Shown piece after piece: positions 17,807 to 27,169 of a stretch of DNA of 64,000 nt (positions within the stretch are counted from its first letter, which is position 1; the number at the start of each line of letters is the position of its first letter). The stretch comes from Xanthomonas sp. CFBP 8443 (lineage in GTDB: Bacteria > Pseudomonadota > Gammaproteobacteria > Xanthomonadales > Xanthomonadaceae). The notes under the pieces are model-generated. The model ran no database searches, was not told the DNA's origin, and saw only the letters and a list, made by a program, of their open reading frames with translations. A program made the translations under genes and the position numbers. The DNA is taken from positions 1,860,001 to 1,924,000 of the forward strand of contig NZ_CP102592.1 of NCBI RefSeq assembly GCF_025666195.1, written 5' to 3'.

Positions 17807-19084
17807 CTAGGCCGGCGCGATCGTCACTGCCTTCAGCGCCGCCTCCAGCTTGCTGCGCTGCGCGTCGTCCTGGCAATGCGCGAGCGCGTCCTGCAGCAAC
17901 GCGCGCGCCTGCGCGTCGTCGCCGTAGCGCTCGGCGAGCAGCAACGCCGCGCTCAGCGACCAGGCGCCGAATTCGGCCGCCTTCGGCCAGGCGCGCAGTG
18001 CGGCCAGCAAGCCGTCGAGCGCGAGCTTGGACTGCCCCGCCAGTTGCGCGCGCTCGGTCATCAAGGTGGCTTGCTCCGGCAGCGACGGGACGAAGTCGGG
18101 ATCGGCGTCCAGCGCCTCGCGCAGCAGCGCCAGCGCGCGCCGTTCCTGCTTCTCCTGCAGCAGGCGGTTGATGTACTGGCGGGTGTGCTCGCGCAGGTCG
18201 TCGGCGCGGCCGCCGGTGCGCAGCAGGCGCTGGTACAGCTCGTGCACCGCCAGGCTCACCGCGCGCGTGCGCACTTCGCCGCGCAGCAGCTGCAGCGCTT
18301 CGGCGGTATGCCCATCGCGCACGAACTGCTCGGCCTCGTCGAGCACGCGCTGGTCCGGATCGTGGCGGCGCGCGCCGTCGTCGATGCTGGCCGGTTCGTA
18401 GCCCAGCACTTCGTGGTACTGGTAGACCAGATAGCCCATCAGGTGGAAGGTGGCGAACAGGCCCCAGATCGTCACCACGCCGACCGCCAGATCGCTGGCC
18501 AACGGCGGCAGGTAGTGCTGCAGCCAACGGGCCGCGGTCAGCGCGCTGGCCTGGATCACGAACAGCAGGCCGAACGCGGCCAGGTACGGCCAGCCGATGC
18601 GCAGTGCCAGGCCGATCGACACGGCCGGATTCAGGGCGCGGCGCAGGCTGCCGTCGATGGCCAGCGAGATCAGGAAGCCGGGCTGCAGCAGCACCACTGC
18701 CAGCAACATCAGCAAACCGGCGACCGGGCCGGCGAGCAGCGCCGCGGCGGCGACCACCATGCCGAGCACGATCATCAGCGCCAGCAGCCGCAGCACCACC
18801 CCATCGCCGATGTCGAAGCCGCGCTCGGGCGCATCCATGTGTCCGTCGGCGGTATGCCGCAGGATCTCGAAGGCGTATTTGTAGATCGCCAGCGTGGTAA
18901 CGATGCCGAGGATCCAGCCGATGCCGGGCAGCATTCCCAGCAGGCGGCACAGGGTCAGCGCGATCAGCGCGAACAGCGCGCCGCCGCGCAGCGGGTACAG
19001 CGCGATGGCGCGGGTGCGCGCCCAGAAAGGTTCGGGTGTGTTGCGGCGCGCGCGGCTTGCGCCGGCGCGATGACGGTCTTCCAT
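17807..19084 (-). CDS. Membrane protein with DUF4013-like helices and C-terminal TPR-like region
   Basis: A 425-residue protein of unknown function. Several hydrophobic segments lie between about residues 33 and 240 (for example [57 protein letters not shown] and [20 protein letters not shown]). From about residue 270 to the end it is soluble and helical, with repeats such as [22 protein letters not shown] and [19 protein letters not shown] that look like TPRs. The layout suggests an inner-membrane protein with a cytoplasmic helical-repeat domain. The ATG at 19084 is preceded by AGGGGG at good spacing, which fixes the start; the longer frame upstream is not supported. Confidence 0.8.
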   Translation of the reverse strand: MEDRHRAGASRARRNTPEPFWARTRAIALYPLRGGALFALIALTLCRLLGMLPGIGWILGIVTTLAIYKYAFEILRHTADGHMDAPERGFDIGDGVVLRLLALMIVLGMVVAAAALLAGPVAGLLMLLAVVLLQPGFLISLAIDGSLRRALNPAVSIGLALRIGWPYLAAFGLLFVIQASALTAARWLQHYLPPLASDLAVGVVTIWGLFATFHLMGYLVYQYHEVLGYEPASIDDGARRHDPDQRVLDEAEQFVRDGHTAEALQLLRGEVRTRAVSLAVHELYQRLLRTGGRADDLREHTRQYINRLLQEKQERRALALLREALDADPDFVPSLPEQATLMTERAQLAGQSKLALDGLLAALRAWPKAAEFGAWSLSAALLLAERYGDDAQARALLQDALAHCQDDAQRSKLEAALKAVTIAPA

Positions 19085-19424
19085 GACGCCCCCTGCGTTC
19101 AATGTGCGCCGATTGTGCGGCGGGGCAGGCGTGCGCGCAATCGGGCGCGAAAGCGCATGCACTGGCAGGCGCGGCCGTGCGGGGAGGCCTCCTGCGGCGT
19201 TCTTCCGGTTATTGGCGGCTGTCGTGCTGGTGCCGGCGTGGCCGGCGTGTACAAGACGCGGCGCCGGCGCAACGGCGGCTGGGGTTGCGACCGGATGGGC
19301 TGCGTGCGGTACTGCGCATTGCGCGCGGTTCTGGCGGGGCACGCAGCACGGGCCTCTAGAATGTCTGGTCGGCGGCGAATTCTGCGCTTGGCTGCTGTTG
19401 CCGCCGCCGCTGTCCTTTCATCGC
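19085..19424. other. 340-bp divergent intergenic region
   Basis: It lies between the membrane/TPR gene (minus) and nudK (plus). A TAGAAT hexamer at 19357-19362 may be the -10 box for nudK, but no convincing -35 is visible. No ORF with motifs or RNA gene was recognised. Confidence 0.4.
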
Positions 19425-20036
19425 ATGGAGTGTCGCTTGAATCCATCCGCCACAGGCAATCCGCGGGTGCGTCTCGGCAAGGTCGAGGTGCTGTCCGACA
19501 ACTGGTATGTGCTGCGCAAGGTCACCTTCGATTTCCAGCGCAACGACGGCAGCTGGCAGACGCTGTCGCGCGAGGCCTACGACCGCGGCAACGGCGCCAC
19601 CATCCTGCTCTACAGCCGCGCCAAGCAGACGGTGCTGCTGACCCGGCAGTTCAGGCTGCCGACCCTGCTCAACGGCAACCCCGACGGCATGCTGATCGAA
19701 GCCTGCGCCGGGCTGCTGGACCAGCACGATCCGCAGACCTGCATCCGCAAGGAGACCGAAGAGGAGACCGGCTACCGGGTCGATAACGTGCGCAAGGTGT
19801 TCGAGGCGTTCATGAGCCCGGGTTCGGTCACCGAACGGCTGTACTTCTTCGTGGGCGAGTATTCCGATCGCGACAAGGTGGGCGCCGGCGGCGGCGTGGC
19901 GGCCGAAGGCGAAGAGATCGAGGTGCTGGAGCTGGCGCTCGACGCGGCGCTGGCGATGATCGAGACGGGCGAGATCGCCGACGGCAAGACGATCATGTTG
20001 CTCCAATACGCAAAGCTGAAGGGGTTGCTGGCCTAG
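19425..20036 (+). CDS. nudK: NudK-type Nudix hydrolase (GDP-mannose pyrophosphatase)
   Basis: A 203-residue Nudix hydrolase. It closely follows the layout of E. coli NudK: the N-terminal [26 protein letters not shown], and then the Nudix box [22 protein letters not shown] with the REUExEExGx core. [18 protein letters not shown] and [16 protein letters not shown], which contribute to the metal and GDP-mannose sites, follow. The expected reaction is hydrolysis of GDP-mannose to GMP and mannose-1-phosphate. The ATG at 19425 is used; a TTG four codons later could also serve, and the sequence before [15 protein letters not shown] is not conserved. Confidence 0.92.
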   Translation: MECRLNPSATGNPRVRLGKVEVLSDNWYVLRKVTFDFQRNDGSWQTLSREAYDRGNGATILLYSRAKQTVLLTRQFRLPTLLNGNPDGMLIEACAGLLDQHDPQTCIRKETEEETGYRVDNVRKVFEAFMSPGSVTERLYFFVGEYSDRDKVGAGGGVAAEGEEIEVLELALDAALAMIETGEIADGKTIMLLQYAKLKGLLA

Positions 20037-20186
20037 CGGAGTGCTGTCGGTTTTTGTATCTGCGCGTGGCAACGCCTGGATCGAAGGTGGCCTGCCGTGC
20101 CTGTCGGCGCGAGCTGTACACGCACCTGCGCCGCAGCGTGACCCGCGCCGCGTGGCCCTGGTTTTGGGCGCGCTGCGCCGATCGGG

Positions 20187-20705
20187 TCAGCGCACGCGCC
20201 GCAGGCGCTTGTCGGCATGCTCCGGCGGCATGCCGCTATGGCAATTGATGCCGTCCTGGGCCAGATCGTAGTCGGCGGCAGCGGCGCGGCGGCCGCGCGC
20301 CTGGGCCTCTTCGACACGGAACCCGTAGATGTTGGGCCCCACCTGCGGATCGTCGGGGTCCTCGAAGCCGAGCGTCAGGCAACTGCTGGCCATCTGGTCG
20401 ATTCCCCACACGCCGGTGATGGTCCTGGGCGCGACCTGCCGCCCGGCTCCGGTGATGCAGGTGGTCGTCAGCGTATAGCGATGGACCGTCTCGCTCGCCG
20501 CTCCCACCTCGAGCCTGAGATCGGCGCGAACGGTCTCGCAATCCCGCGTGTATCCCTGGAGTTTGCCGACGTAGCGGCCGGCCAGCAGTTTCTGCCGTTG
20601 CGGCGGCCAGTCATCGCCCGACGCCGGTTGCGGGGAATCGGCGGCCATTGCGGCTGTGGCGGCCGCCAAGCCGAGCAGCAGGGCGCTCATCGCTTCCTTG
20701 TTCAT
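20187..20705 (-). CDS. Exported protein of unknown function
   Basis: A 172-residue protein I do not recognise. Residues 1-22 look like a signal peptide (MSALLLGLAAATAAMAADSP, cleavage near AMA). The mature part has YVGKLQGYTRDCETVRADLRLE, YTLTTTCITGAG and FEDPDDPQVGPNIYGFRV, which suggest a small beta-rich lipocalin-like or NlpE-like fold. Four cysteines could form disulfides in the periplasm. It ends in an Arg-rich tail. It lies 30 bp downstream of the HerA-like ATPase gene on the same strand and may share its transcript, although no functional link is evident. Confidence 0.72.
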   Translation of the reverse strand: MNKEAMSALLLGLAAATAAMAADSPQPASGDDWPPQRQKLLAGRYVGKLQGYTRDCETVRADLRLEVGAASETVHRYTLTTTCITGAGRQVAPRTITGVWGIDQMASSCLTLGFEDPDDPQVGPNIYGFRVEEAQARGRRAAAADYDLAQDGINCHSGMPPEHADKRLRRVR

Positions 20706-20735
20706 GGTGGAGCTCCTTGTGGTGGTCGGCTGCGC

Positions 20736-22241
20736 TCAGCGCTTGCCGCCGAAGATGCTGCCGAAGATGCCGCGCACGATCTGCTGGCCGATGCGGTTGC
20801 CGACGGTGCGCGAGGTCTGCTTGGCCATCGTTTCCAGCATGCCCTGGCGGCGCTTGGTGCCGAACACCGCGTCCTTGACCGCCTGGCCGAAGCCGCTGTC
20901 CTGCGCGTCGTCCTGCTCGCGCGTGCGCGCCGCCGGCGCCGCCGTCTTCTCGGCCACCTGCTCGACCCGGCGCGCCAGCATCTCCGCCGCCGAGTCGCGG
21001 TTGACCGCGGTATCGTAGCGGCTGCCGACCACGCTGCCGGCGCGCACCTGCGCGCGCTCGGCGTCGGTAATCGCGCCCATCCGGCAGCGCGGCGGGGCGA
21101 TCAGGGTCTGCTGCACCGGCGACGGCACGCCCTTGTCCTGCAGGGTCGACACCAGGGCTTCGCCGGTGCCGAGTTGGGAGATGGTCTTGGCCACGTCCAG
21201 TTTGGGATTGGCAACGAAGGTCTCGGCGGCGGTGCGCACCGCCTTCTGGTCGCGCGGGGTATAGGCGCGCAGCGCGTGCTGCACGCGGTTGCCGAGCTGG
21301 CCGAGGATGTTGTCCGGCACGTCGTCCGGGAACTGCGAGCAGAAGTACACGCCCACGCCCTTGGAGCGGATCAGCCGCACCACCTGCTCGATGCGCTGCA
21401 CCAGCGCCGGCGGCGCGTCGTCGAACAACAAATGCGCCTCGTCGAACACGAACACCAGCTTGGGCTTGTCCAGGTCGCCCACTTCCGGCAGCCGTTCGAA
21501 CAGCTCCGACAGCAGCCACAGCAGGAAGGTCGAGTACAGGCGTGGCTTGAGCACCAGTTGTGCGGCGGCGAGGATGCCGATCACGCCGCGGCCGTCGCTG
21601 CCGACCCGCATCAGCTCGGCCAGGTCCAGCGCCGGTTCGCCGAAGAAGCCTTCGCCGCCGTCCTGCGCCAGGCGCAGCAGCGCGCGCTGGATCGCCGCCA
21701 CCGACGGCGCGCCGACCAGGCCGTATTCGGTGGAGATGTCCTTGCGCTGCTCCACCACCAGCGCCAGCAGCGCGCGCAGGTCGTCCAGGTCGAGCAGCAG
21801 CAGGCCGCGGTCGTCGGCCAGCTTGAACACGATGTCGAGCACCCCGGCCTGGGTGTCGTTGAGTTCCAGGATCCGCGCCAGCAGGGTCGGCCCCATTTCG
21901 CTGACGGTGGTGCGCACCGGGTGCCCGAGCTGGCCGTACAGGTCCCAGAACACCACCGGGTTGGCCGCCGGGGCGTAGTCGGCCACGCCGATGTCCTTGG
22001 CGCGCTGCAGCACTTTCTCGCTGCCGTCGCCGGCCACCGCCAGCCCGGCCACGTCGCCCTTCACGTCGGCCATGAACACCGGCACGCCGATCCGCGAGAA
22101 GCCTTCGGCCAGGGTCATCAGGGTCACAGTCTTGCCGGTGCCGGTGGCCCCGGCGACCAGCCCGTGGCGATTGCCCAGGCGCGGCTGCAGCAGCACCGCG
22201 ATGTCGTCGGTCACGCCTTTGCCCAGCAGGATCGGGTCCAT
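20736..22241 (-). CDS. HerA/FtsK-like ATPase, DUF853 family (YjgR-like)
   Basis: A 501-residue P-loop ATPase of the DUF853 family (E. coli YjgR type). Walker A is GATGTGKT at about residues 31-38, and Walker B is KLVFVFDEAHLLF at about 260-272. HALRAYTPRDQKAV and ISQLGTGEALVSTLQDKGVPSPVQ are family-specific motifs. The C-terminus is charged and then Gly-rich (GIFGSIFGGKR). The family is related to HerA-type DNA translocases, but no cellular role has been firmly shown. The ATG at 22241 gives the usual MDPILLGKG start. The secreted-protein gene follows 30 bp downstream. Confidence 0.92.
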   Translation of the reverse strand: MDPILLGKGVTDDIAVLLQPRLGNRHGLVAGATGTGKTVTLMTLAEGFSRIGVPVFMADVKGDVAGLAVAGDGSEKVLQRAKDIGVADYAPAANPVVFWDLYGQLGHPVRTTVSEMGPTLLARILELNDTQAGVLDIVFKLADDRGLLLLDLDDLRALLALVVEQRKDISTEYGLVGAPSVAAIQRALLRLAQDGGEGFFGEPALDLAELMRVGSDGRGVIGILAAAQLVLKPRLYSTFLLWLLSELFERLPEVGDLDKPKLVFVFDEAHLLFDDAPPALVQRIEQVVRLIRSKGVGVYFCSQFPDDVPDNILGQLGNRVQHALRAYTPRDQKAVRTAAETFVANPKLDVAKTISQLGTGEALVSTLQDKGVPSPVQQTLIAPPRCRMGAITDAERAQVRAGSVVGSRYDTAVNRDSAAEMLARRVEQVAEKTAAPAARTREQDDAQDSGFGQAVKDAVFGTKRRQGMLETMAKQTSRTVGNRIGQQIVRGIFGSIFGGKR

Positions 22242-22438
22242 GAACAGCTCCGCGGTGAGGTGGGCGGATTCTAGGCGTTCGCGCCGGCGCCCGCTCGCCG
22301 CGGAGGCGTCAATGGCCTGATTTGCCGGGCCGCAGCGATGAACGAATGCCCCGCCGGCGCGGTGCCGGCGCTGGCCCGACCTTGCCGCGATGTGACAGCG
22401 GCGGCTACCCTGCGGCCTTTCCGTCGTCGCGTCCCATC

Positions 22439-24037
22439 ATGCCCCTTTCGTTCCGTATCACCCATGGATGGCCCGCCGTGGCTGCCCTGGCGCTGGCCTG
22501 CGCCGCGCCCGCCGCCCACGCCGAACGCGTCTCCACGCGCGACAAGGCCGCCATCGCCGTCCTCGACCAGCGCCTGGCGGCGGCCGAGAAGCGCTACAAC
22601 GACGCGATGGTGCTGGTCGGCAACAGCGACCCCAAGGGCACCCAGGAAAGCGACGCGGCGCTGGAGGACATCGAGGACGTGGTCGATGCCTGCATCAAGC
22701 AGCGCGGCTGCCAGGTCGGCACCTACCTGAGCGCCTACAAGCGCCTGCTCAAGGCCAAGGCCGACGCGCAGGATGCGGCAACCGATGCCGATGCGGTCGA
22801 CGACGGCGCCGCGCCGCTGCAGGCCGATCCCGACCACATCAGCCCGCTGGCGGCCAACGTGCCGGAAGCCGCGCGCGCGGCCAGCCTGCTCAACGACCAG
22901 CGCCATGCCTTCGACGCGATGGTCGAATACAACCCGGCGGTACAGGCCGGCATCCGCCGCTGGCTCACCGACATGCGCCCGTCGCTGATGAACAGCTACG
23001 AGAACTACCAGAACCTGCGTGCGGTGATGTGGCCGGAATGGGAAAAGCGCGGGCTGCCGGAGGCGCTGCTGTTCGGCATCATGGCCAAGGAATCCAACGG
23101 CCGCGTGCACGCCAATTCGCGGGTCGGCGCGGCAGGGCTGATGCAGTTCATGCCGGCCACCGGGCGCCGCTTCGGGCTGGGCCCGGACGGCACCGGCTTC
23201 GATACCCGCTACGACGCGCGCAGCGCCGCCGAGGCCAGCGCGGTGTACATCAACGAGCGTATGGCCGGGCTCAACCGCAGCATCGAGCTGTCGCTGGCCG
23301 GCTACAACGGCGGCGAGGGCCGCGCCGCGCGCGTGTACAACCAGATGCAGGGGCGCGGTTTCTGGGATGCCTCGGTGTATAACCAGTTCCCGGCCGAGAC
23401 CAAGGACTACGTGCCGATGGTGATCGCCGCGGCGTGGATCTTCCTGCACCCGCAGCAGTACGGCGTGGCGTTCCCGAAGATCAACGCGCAGCCGGCGACG
23501 CTGCGCCTGGCCAAGTCGACCACGATCTACGAACTGACCATCTGCCTGGGCAGCGACGGCACCCGCGACGGCTACATGCGCGCGCTGCGCAACCTCAACC
23601 CGCGCTACGAGCCGGATGGCTGGATCCCGGCCGGGGTCACCCTCAACGCCACCACCAAGATCGTCGGCCTGTACAACCGCTACTGCGTCAGCGGCCCGCG
23701 CGCCGACCTGGCGCGCGCACTGATCACCGCCGACGTCAACGCCGCGATCCGCAGCAGCACGCCGGTGCTGGCCGATCCCACCGGCAACGTGGCGGTGGGC
23801 GACGTGACCCCGGTGGCCGGCGTGCCGACCACGGTCGCCACCGGGCGCCCGGCGCCGGTCAAGCCCAAGCCCAAGCAGGTGCGCAGCTACCGCGTGGCCA
23901 AGGGCGACACGCTGGGCCGCATTTCTGACCGCTACAACTGCGACATCAAGCAACTGGCCAAGGCCAACGGCCTGCGCGCGCCGGGCTATGCGTTGAAGCC
24001 GGGGCAGTCGCTGAAGATGACCGGGTGCGATAAGTGA
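22439..24037 (+). CDS. Lytic transglycosylase with C-terminal LysM (MltD-like)
   Basis: A 532-residue exported peptidoglycan-cleaving enzyme. It has a signal peptide (about residues 1-29, ending AHAE), then a helical N-terminal region. The SLT goose-lysozyme-like domain lies at about residues 205-325: AKESNGRVHANSRVGAAGLM has the catalytic Glu, and MPATGRRFGLG, EASAVYINERM and LSLAGYNGGEGR follow. A LysM repeat is at the C-terminus (YRVAKGDTLGRISDRYNCDIKQL, about 485-528) for binding peptidoglycan. The expected product is 1,6-anhydromuropeptide. The ATG at 22439 directly precedes the signal peptide; the longer frame upstream to 22322 is Arg-rich and unsupported. Confidence 0.92.
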   Translation: MPLSFRITHGWPAVAALALACAAPAAHAERVSTRDKAAIAVLDQRLAAAEKRYNDAMVLVGNSDPKGTQESDAALEDIEDVVDACIKQRGCQVGTYLSAYKRLLKAKADAQDAATDADAVDDGAAPLQADPDHISPLAANVPEAARAASLLNDQRHAFDAMVEYNPAVQAGIRRWLTDMRPSLMNSYENYQNLRAVMWPEWEKRGLPEALLFGIMAKESNGRVHANSRVGAAGLMQFMPATGRRFGLGPDGTGFDTRYDARSAAEASAVYINERMAGLNRSIELSLAGYNGGEGRAARVYNQMQGRGFWDASVYNQFPAETKDYVPMVIAAAWIFLHPQQYGVAFPKINAQPATLRLAKSTTIYELTICLGSDGTRDGYMRALRNLNPRYEPDGWIPAGVTLNATTKIVGLYNRYCVSGPRADLARALITADVNAAIRSSTPVLADPTGNVAVGDVTPVAGVPTTVATGRPAPVKPKPKQVRSYRVAKGDTLGRISDRYNCDIKQLAKANGLRAPGYALKPGQSLKMTGCDK

Positions 24038-24138
24038 CGGCTTGCAGGTCGTTGGAAAGCGGCGTCGACGCGACGCTGTCCGCGTTTCGCCTCCCGCATA
24101 GCCGGCGCTTGGTGTTGGCGCGGGACTGGCGGCAATGC

Positions 24139-24250
24139 GTCGGGACTGAAGTCCCTCCCACAAGGAGTAGGTTCTTTTGTTTGTAGGAGGGGCTTCAGCC
24201 CCGACCGGGCATTGCCGGTAACGTCCAGTCGGGGCTGAAGCCCCTCCTGC
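24139..24250. repeat. Cluster of three palindromic GTCGGGGCTGAAG-type repeats
   Basis: Copies are at 24139-24164 (a degenerate GGGACTGAAGTCCC version), 24183-24205 and 24228-24250. The last two are almost perfect reverse complements of one another over 23 nt, and each has its own GGGGCTTCAGCCCC palindrome. They fit a REP-like or small mobile repeat type common in xanthomonad intergenic DNA. Confidence 0.8.
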
Positions 24251-24294
24251 AAAAAGCGCCGCGTCGTCCGCAATGCTTGGCTGACGCTTACGTG

Positions 24295-24652
24295 CGTCAG
24301 CCTTGCAGCCGCCGCGCCAGCGCCTGGCCGAGCCGGACCGGCGTTTCCGCGGTCAGTGCCGGATCGAGCTGCGTCACGCCAGGTGGCAACAGCACGATCA
24401 CGGTGGAACCGTAGTTGAAGCGGGCCGCGCCGCAGTGGATGCGGTGCGCCCGTCAGGTTGGCGCGCCGCCGCGCGTCAGCGATCCAACCGCCATGCCAGG
24501 GCCTGGCCGAGTCGCACCGGCGTTTCCGCCGCCAGTGCCGGATCGAGCGTCGCCACGCCCGGTGGCAACAGCACGATCACGGTGGAGTCGTAGTTGAAGC
24601 GCGCCGCGCCGCAGTGGATGTGGTGCGCCCGTCAGCTTGGCGCGCCGCCGCG
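24295..24652 (-). pseudogene. Two partial psd copies (alpha-chain segment)
   Basis: Two promoterless, start-less partial duplicates of the psd C-terminus lie downstream of psd. Copy 2 reads [14 protein letters not shown], with the Gly of the cleavage motif changed to Asp. Copy 1 reads [14 protein letters not shown] and ends RRLQG. Both keep an open frame to a TGA. They are likely non-functional as proteins because the pyruvoyl-bearing chain is made only by self-cleavage of the full proenzyme. See the repeat entry for unit boundaries. Confidence 0.8.
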
Positions 24653-24831
24653 CGTCAGCGATCCAACCGCCGTGCCAGGGCTTGGCCGAGCCGGACCGGC
24701 GTTTCCGCGGCGAGTGCCGGATCGAGCGTCGCCACGCCCGGTGGCAACAACACGATCACGGTGGAGCCGTAGTTGAAGCGCGCCATCTCCGCGAACCGCT
24801 CCAGCACGATGCCCTTGCCGCGCCAGTCCTT
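24295..24831. repeat. 179-bp tandem repeat, three copies of the psd 3' end
   Basis: Units begin at 24295, 24474 and 24653, exactly 179 bp apart. The first ~131 bp of each unit, read on the minus strand, encode the last ~42 codons of psd beginning at RFNYGST. The remaining ~48 bp form a junction that is nearly identical between copies 1 and 2. The third unit is the true end of psd, so homology ends near 24783. Copies 2 and 3 differ at about nine positions by eye, and copy 1 is more diverged. Frame and stop codon are kept in all copies, but copies 1 and 2 have no start codon and are preceded by in-frame stops. Confidence 0.9.
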
Positions 24832-25503
24832 GCGGGTGATGCGGTCGCCGTAGCGCGGGATCTCCACGCCGTTCCACACCGTTTCCACGCCGGAGACCAG
24901 CAGCGCCCCGACCATCACCGAGGCCATCGGGCCGAACTCGGTGTCGAAATGGCAGACCAGGCGCTCGTTGCGCGCGAACAGCCGCGGCACGGCGCGCACC
25001 GCGTCCGGGCCGACGCTGAACAGACGTCCCGGCACATGCACGGTCTCGCGCAAGGTGCCGGTCCAGGGCATGTGCACGCGGTGGTAGTCGCGTGGCGACA
25101 GGTACACGGTGGCGTACACGCCATTGGCGAACGGCGCCGCCGCGGCGTCGTCGCCGAGCAGTTCGGCGGCGGTGAACGACTGGCCCTTGGCCTGGAAGAT
25201 GCGCCCGTCCTGGATCGGGCCGAGTTGGCTGATGCGCCCGTCGGCCGGCATCAGCAGCGCCTGCGGGTCGGGATCGGCGACGCGCGCGCCGGGCTTCAAC
25301 GCGCGGGTGAAGAACGCATTGAAGGTCGGATAGGCGCGCGGGTCGGGTTCGGCGGCTTCGGCCAGGTTCACCCCGAAGCGGCGCACCACGGTGTCGATCA
25401 GCCATTGCTTCAGGCCCGGCCGCGACGAATACGCCAGGCGCCGCGCCAGCGAGGACAGCAGCCGGTGCGGCAGCACATAGGTCAGCGAGGTCACCAGGCT
25501 CAC
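24655..25503 (-). CDS. psd: Phosphatidylserine decarboxylase proenzyme
   Basis: A 282-residue membrane-associated, pyruvoyl-dependent enzyme that converts phosphatidylserine to phosphatidylethanolamine. Family motifs are [55 protein letters not shown] and the self-processing site [14 protein letters not shown]; cleavage before the Ser of GST yields the alpha chain. The start is GTG at 25503, overlapping the SCO1-gene stop in a GTGA tetranucleotide, so the two are translationally coupled. The in-frame open sequence continues far upstream but only as antisense of other genes. The gene's 3' end is repeated twice downstream. Confidence 0.95.
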   Translation of the reverse strand: MSLVTSLTYVLPHRLLSSLARRLAYSSRPGLKQWLIDTVVRRFGVNLAEAAEPDPRAYPTFNAFFTRALKPGARVADPDPQALLMPADGRISQLGPIQDGRIFQAKGQSFTAAELLGDDAAAAPFANGVYATVYLSPRDYHRVHMPWTGTLRETVHVPGRLFSVGPDAVRAVPRLFARNERLVCHFDTEFGPMASVMVGALLVSGVETVWNGVEIPRYGDRITRKDWRGKGIVLERFAEMARFNYGSTVIVLLPPGVATLDPALAAETPVRLGQALARRLDR

Positions 25504-26153
25504 GGCGCGGTCGCCTCGGTCAGCGCCTGCAGGTCGGCGGCGATCGCCGCCGGCTCGAACGGCGGACGGATCAGCCCGGTCTGGCGGCCCTGCGGGTCGA
25601 GCACGGCGATCGCGGCGGAGTGGTCCATGCTGTAGTCGTTGGGGTTCTCTTGGAAACGCGTGCCGGGCACCTTCTGGAACACGAAGCCCAGCGCGGTGGC
25701 GAAGCGCTCCAGCTCCGGCACGTCGGCGGTGGCGGCGAGGGTGTCCTTGTGGAAGCCATGCGCATAGTCGCCCAGCCGCGCCGGGGTGTCGCGCTGCGGA
25801 TCGACCGAGACGAACAGCACCCGCGGGCGCAGCGTCTCCGGAATCGCTTCCCACTGTTTCTGCGCCCGGGCCAGGTCGGCCAGGGTGGTCGGGCACACGT
25901 CCGGACAGGCGGTGAAGCCCAGGAACACCAGCGTCCAGTGGCCTTTCAGCTCGCCCGGGACCAGCGGCGTGCCGTCGGACTGGCGCAGGTGGAAGTCGGG
26001 CAGGGTGCGAGGCTGCGGGTACAGGCGCACCGCGCGCGTCTCCGGCCAGGCCGGGACGGCGGCGCTGCCGCCGAAATACTTCTGGGCCAGCAGCAAGCCC
26101 AGGCCGGCGGCCAGCGCGACCACCAGAACGATGCCGAAGTTGCGGTTGAACAT
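25500..26153 (-). CDS. SCO1/SenC-family copper chaperone
   Basis: A 217-residue thioredoxin-fold protein. An N-terminal membrane anchor ([19 protein letters not shown], about residues 6-25) puts the domain in the periplasm. The copper ligands are CPDVCP at about residues 83-88 and the distal His in YSMDHSAA. The family delivers copper to the CuA site of cytochrome c oxidase or acts as a thiol oxidoreductase. It is first in a two-gene unit with psd (4-nt overlap) and divergent from prmB, with 79 bp between them. Confidence 0.93.
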   Translation of the reverse strand: MFNRNFGIVLVVALAAGLGLLLAQKYFGGSAAVPAWPETRAVRLYPQPRTLPDFHLRQSDGTPLVPGELKGHWTLVFLGFTACPDVCPTTLADLARAQKQWEAIPETLRPRVLFVSVDPQRDTPARLGDYAHGFHKDTLAATADVPELERFATALGFVFQKVPGTRFQENPNDYSMDHSAAIAVLDPQGRQTGLIRPPFEPAAIAADLQALTEATAP

Positions 26154-26198
26154 ACTGATTTCCCATGCAACGAACGCTCATGATAGCGGTCGGGCCTC

Positions 26199-26204
26199 TA
26201 TAAT
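26199..26204 (+). promoter_or_regulatory. Candidate -10 box for prmB
   Basis: A perfect TATAAT hexamer 28 bp upstream of the prmB start. No good -35 hexamer stands 16-18 bp further up, so it is supported only by the -10 match and position. Confidence 0.35.
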
Positions 26205-26232
26205 CGGGGGCCGAATTGCCTTGCCTGTTGCC

Positions 26233-27159
26233 ATGACTGCCGACGCGGCCGCCGAACTCCACACGATCATCGACCTGATCCGCTACGGCACCAGCCGTTT
26301 CAACGCCGCCGGGCTGAGCTTCGGCCACAGCTACGACAACGCCCTGGACGAGGCCACGCAGCTGGTGTTGCACGCGTTGCATCTTCCGCACGACCTGGGC
26401 CCGGCCTATGGCGGCGCGCGGGTGACCACGCCGGAGAAGGCGCAGGTGCTGGCGCTGTTCGAGCGCCGCATCGCCGAGCGCATCCCCGCCGCCTACCTGA
26501 CCGGCGAGGCCTGGTTCGCCGGGCTCAGCTTCAAGAGCGACGCGCGTGCGCTGGTGCCGCGCTCGCCGATCGCCGAACTGATCGAAGCCGGCTTCGAGCC
26601 GTGGCTGGCCGGGCGCGAGGTGACTCGCGCGCTGGACCTGTGCACCGGTTCCGGCTGCATCGCCATCGCGATGGGCCACTACAACCCGAACTGGCAGGTG
26701 GACGCGGTCGACATCAGCGACGACGCGCTGGCGCTGGCCGCCGAGAACAAGGCGCGGCTGCTGGCCGACAACGTCGAGCTGGTCAAGTCCGACCTGTTCG
26801 CCGGGCTGGGCGGGCGCCGCTACGAGCTGATCGTCACCAATCCGCCCTACGTCACCCATGCCGAGACCGACGCGCTGCCGCCCGAATACGCGCACGAGCC
26901 GGAACTGGGCCTGCGCGCCGGCGACGATGGCCTGGACCTGGCGCTGAAGATCCTGCGCGATGCGCCGGCGCACCTGAGCGAGGACGGCCTGCTGATCTGC
27001 GAAGTCGGCGAATCCGAACGCGCGCTGGTGCAGTTGCTGCCCGAGGTGGATTTCGCCTGGGTCGAGTTCAAGGTCGGGCAGATGGGCATCTTCGCGGTGG
27101 AAGCCAGCGAACTGGTCGCGCACCACGCGCGCATCGCCGAACTGGCCGCGGGCCGGTGA
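26233..27159 (+). CDS. prmB: Ribosomal protein L3 glutamine methyltransferase PrmB
   Basis: A 308-residue SAM-dependent methyltransferase that N5-methylates a glutamine of ribosomal protein L3. An N-terminal helical domain ([20 protein letters not shown]) is followed by the SAM-binding [15 protein letters not shown] and then NPPYV, the substrate-glutamine loop. [21 protein letters not shown] is characteristic of PrmB rather than PrmC. The ATG at 26233 follows the TATAAT box; the frame upstream lies over the SCO1 gene and is not used. aroC starts 10 bp downstream, indicating co-transcription. Confidence 0.95.
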   Translation: MTADAAAELHTIIDLIRYGTSRFNAAGLSFGHSYDNALDEATQLVLHALHLPHDLGPAYGGARVTTPEKAQVLALFERRIAERIPAAYLTGEAWFAGLSFKSDARALVPRSPIAELIEAGFEPWLAGREVTRALDLCTGSGCIAIAMGHYNPNWQVDAVDISDDALALAAENKARLLADNVELVKSDLFAGLGGRRYELIVTNPPYVTHAETDALPPEYAHEPELGLRAGDDGLDLALKILRDAPAHLSEDGLLICEVGESERALVQLLPEVDFAWVEFKVGQMGIFAVEASELVAHHARIAELAAGR

Positions 27160-27169
27160 GCCGGCGGCC

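Larger units (their letters stand above)
24038..24654. other. 617-bp intergenic region made largely of repeats
   Basis: The first ~100 bp are unremarkable. Positions 24139-24250 hold three copies of a GGGGCTTCAGCCCC-type palindrome. From 24295 to 24652 are two extra copies of the psd 3' end, listed separately. No independent gene was found. Confidence 0.7.
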
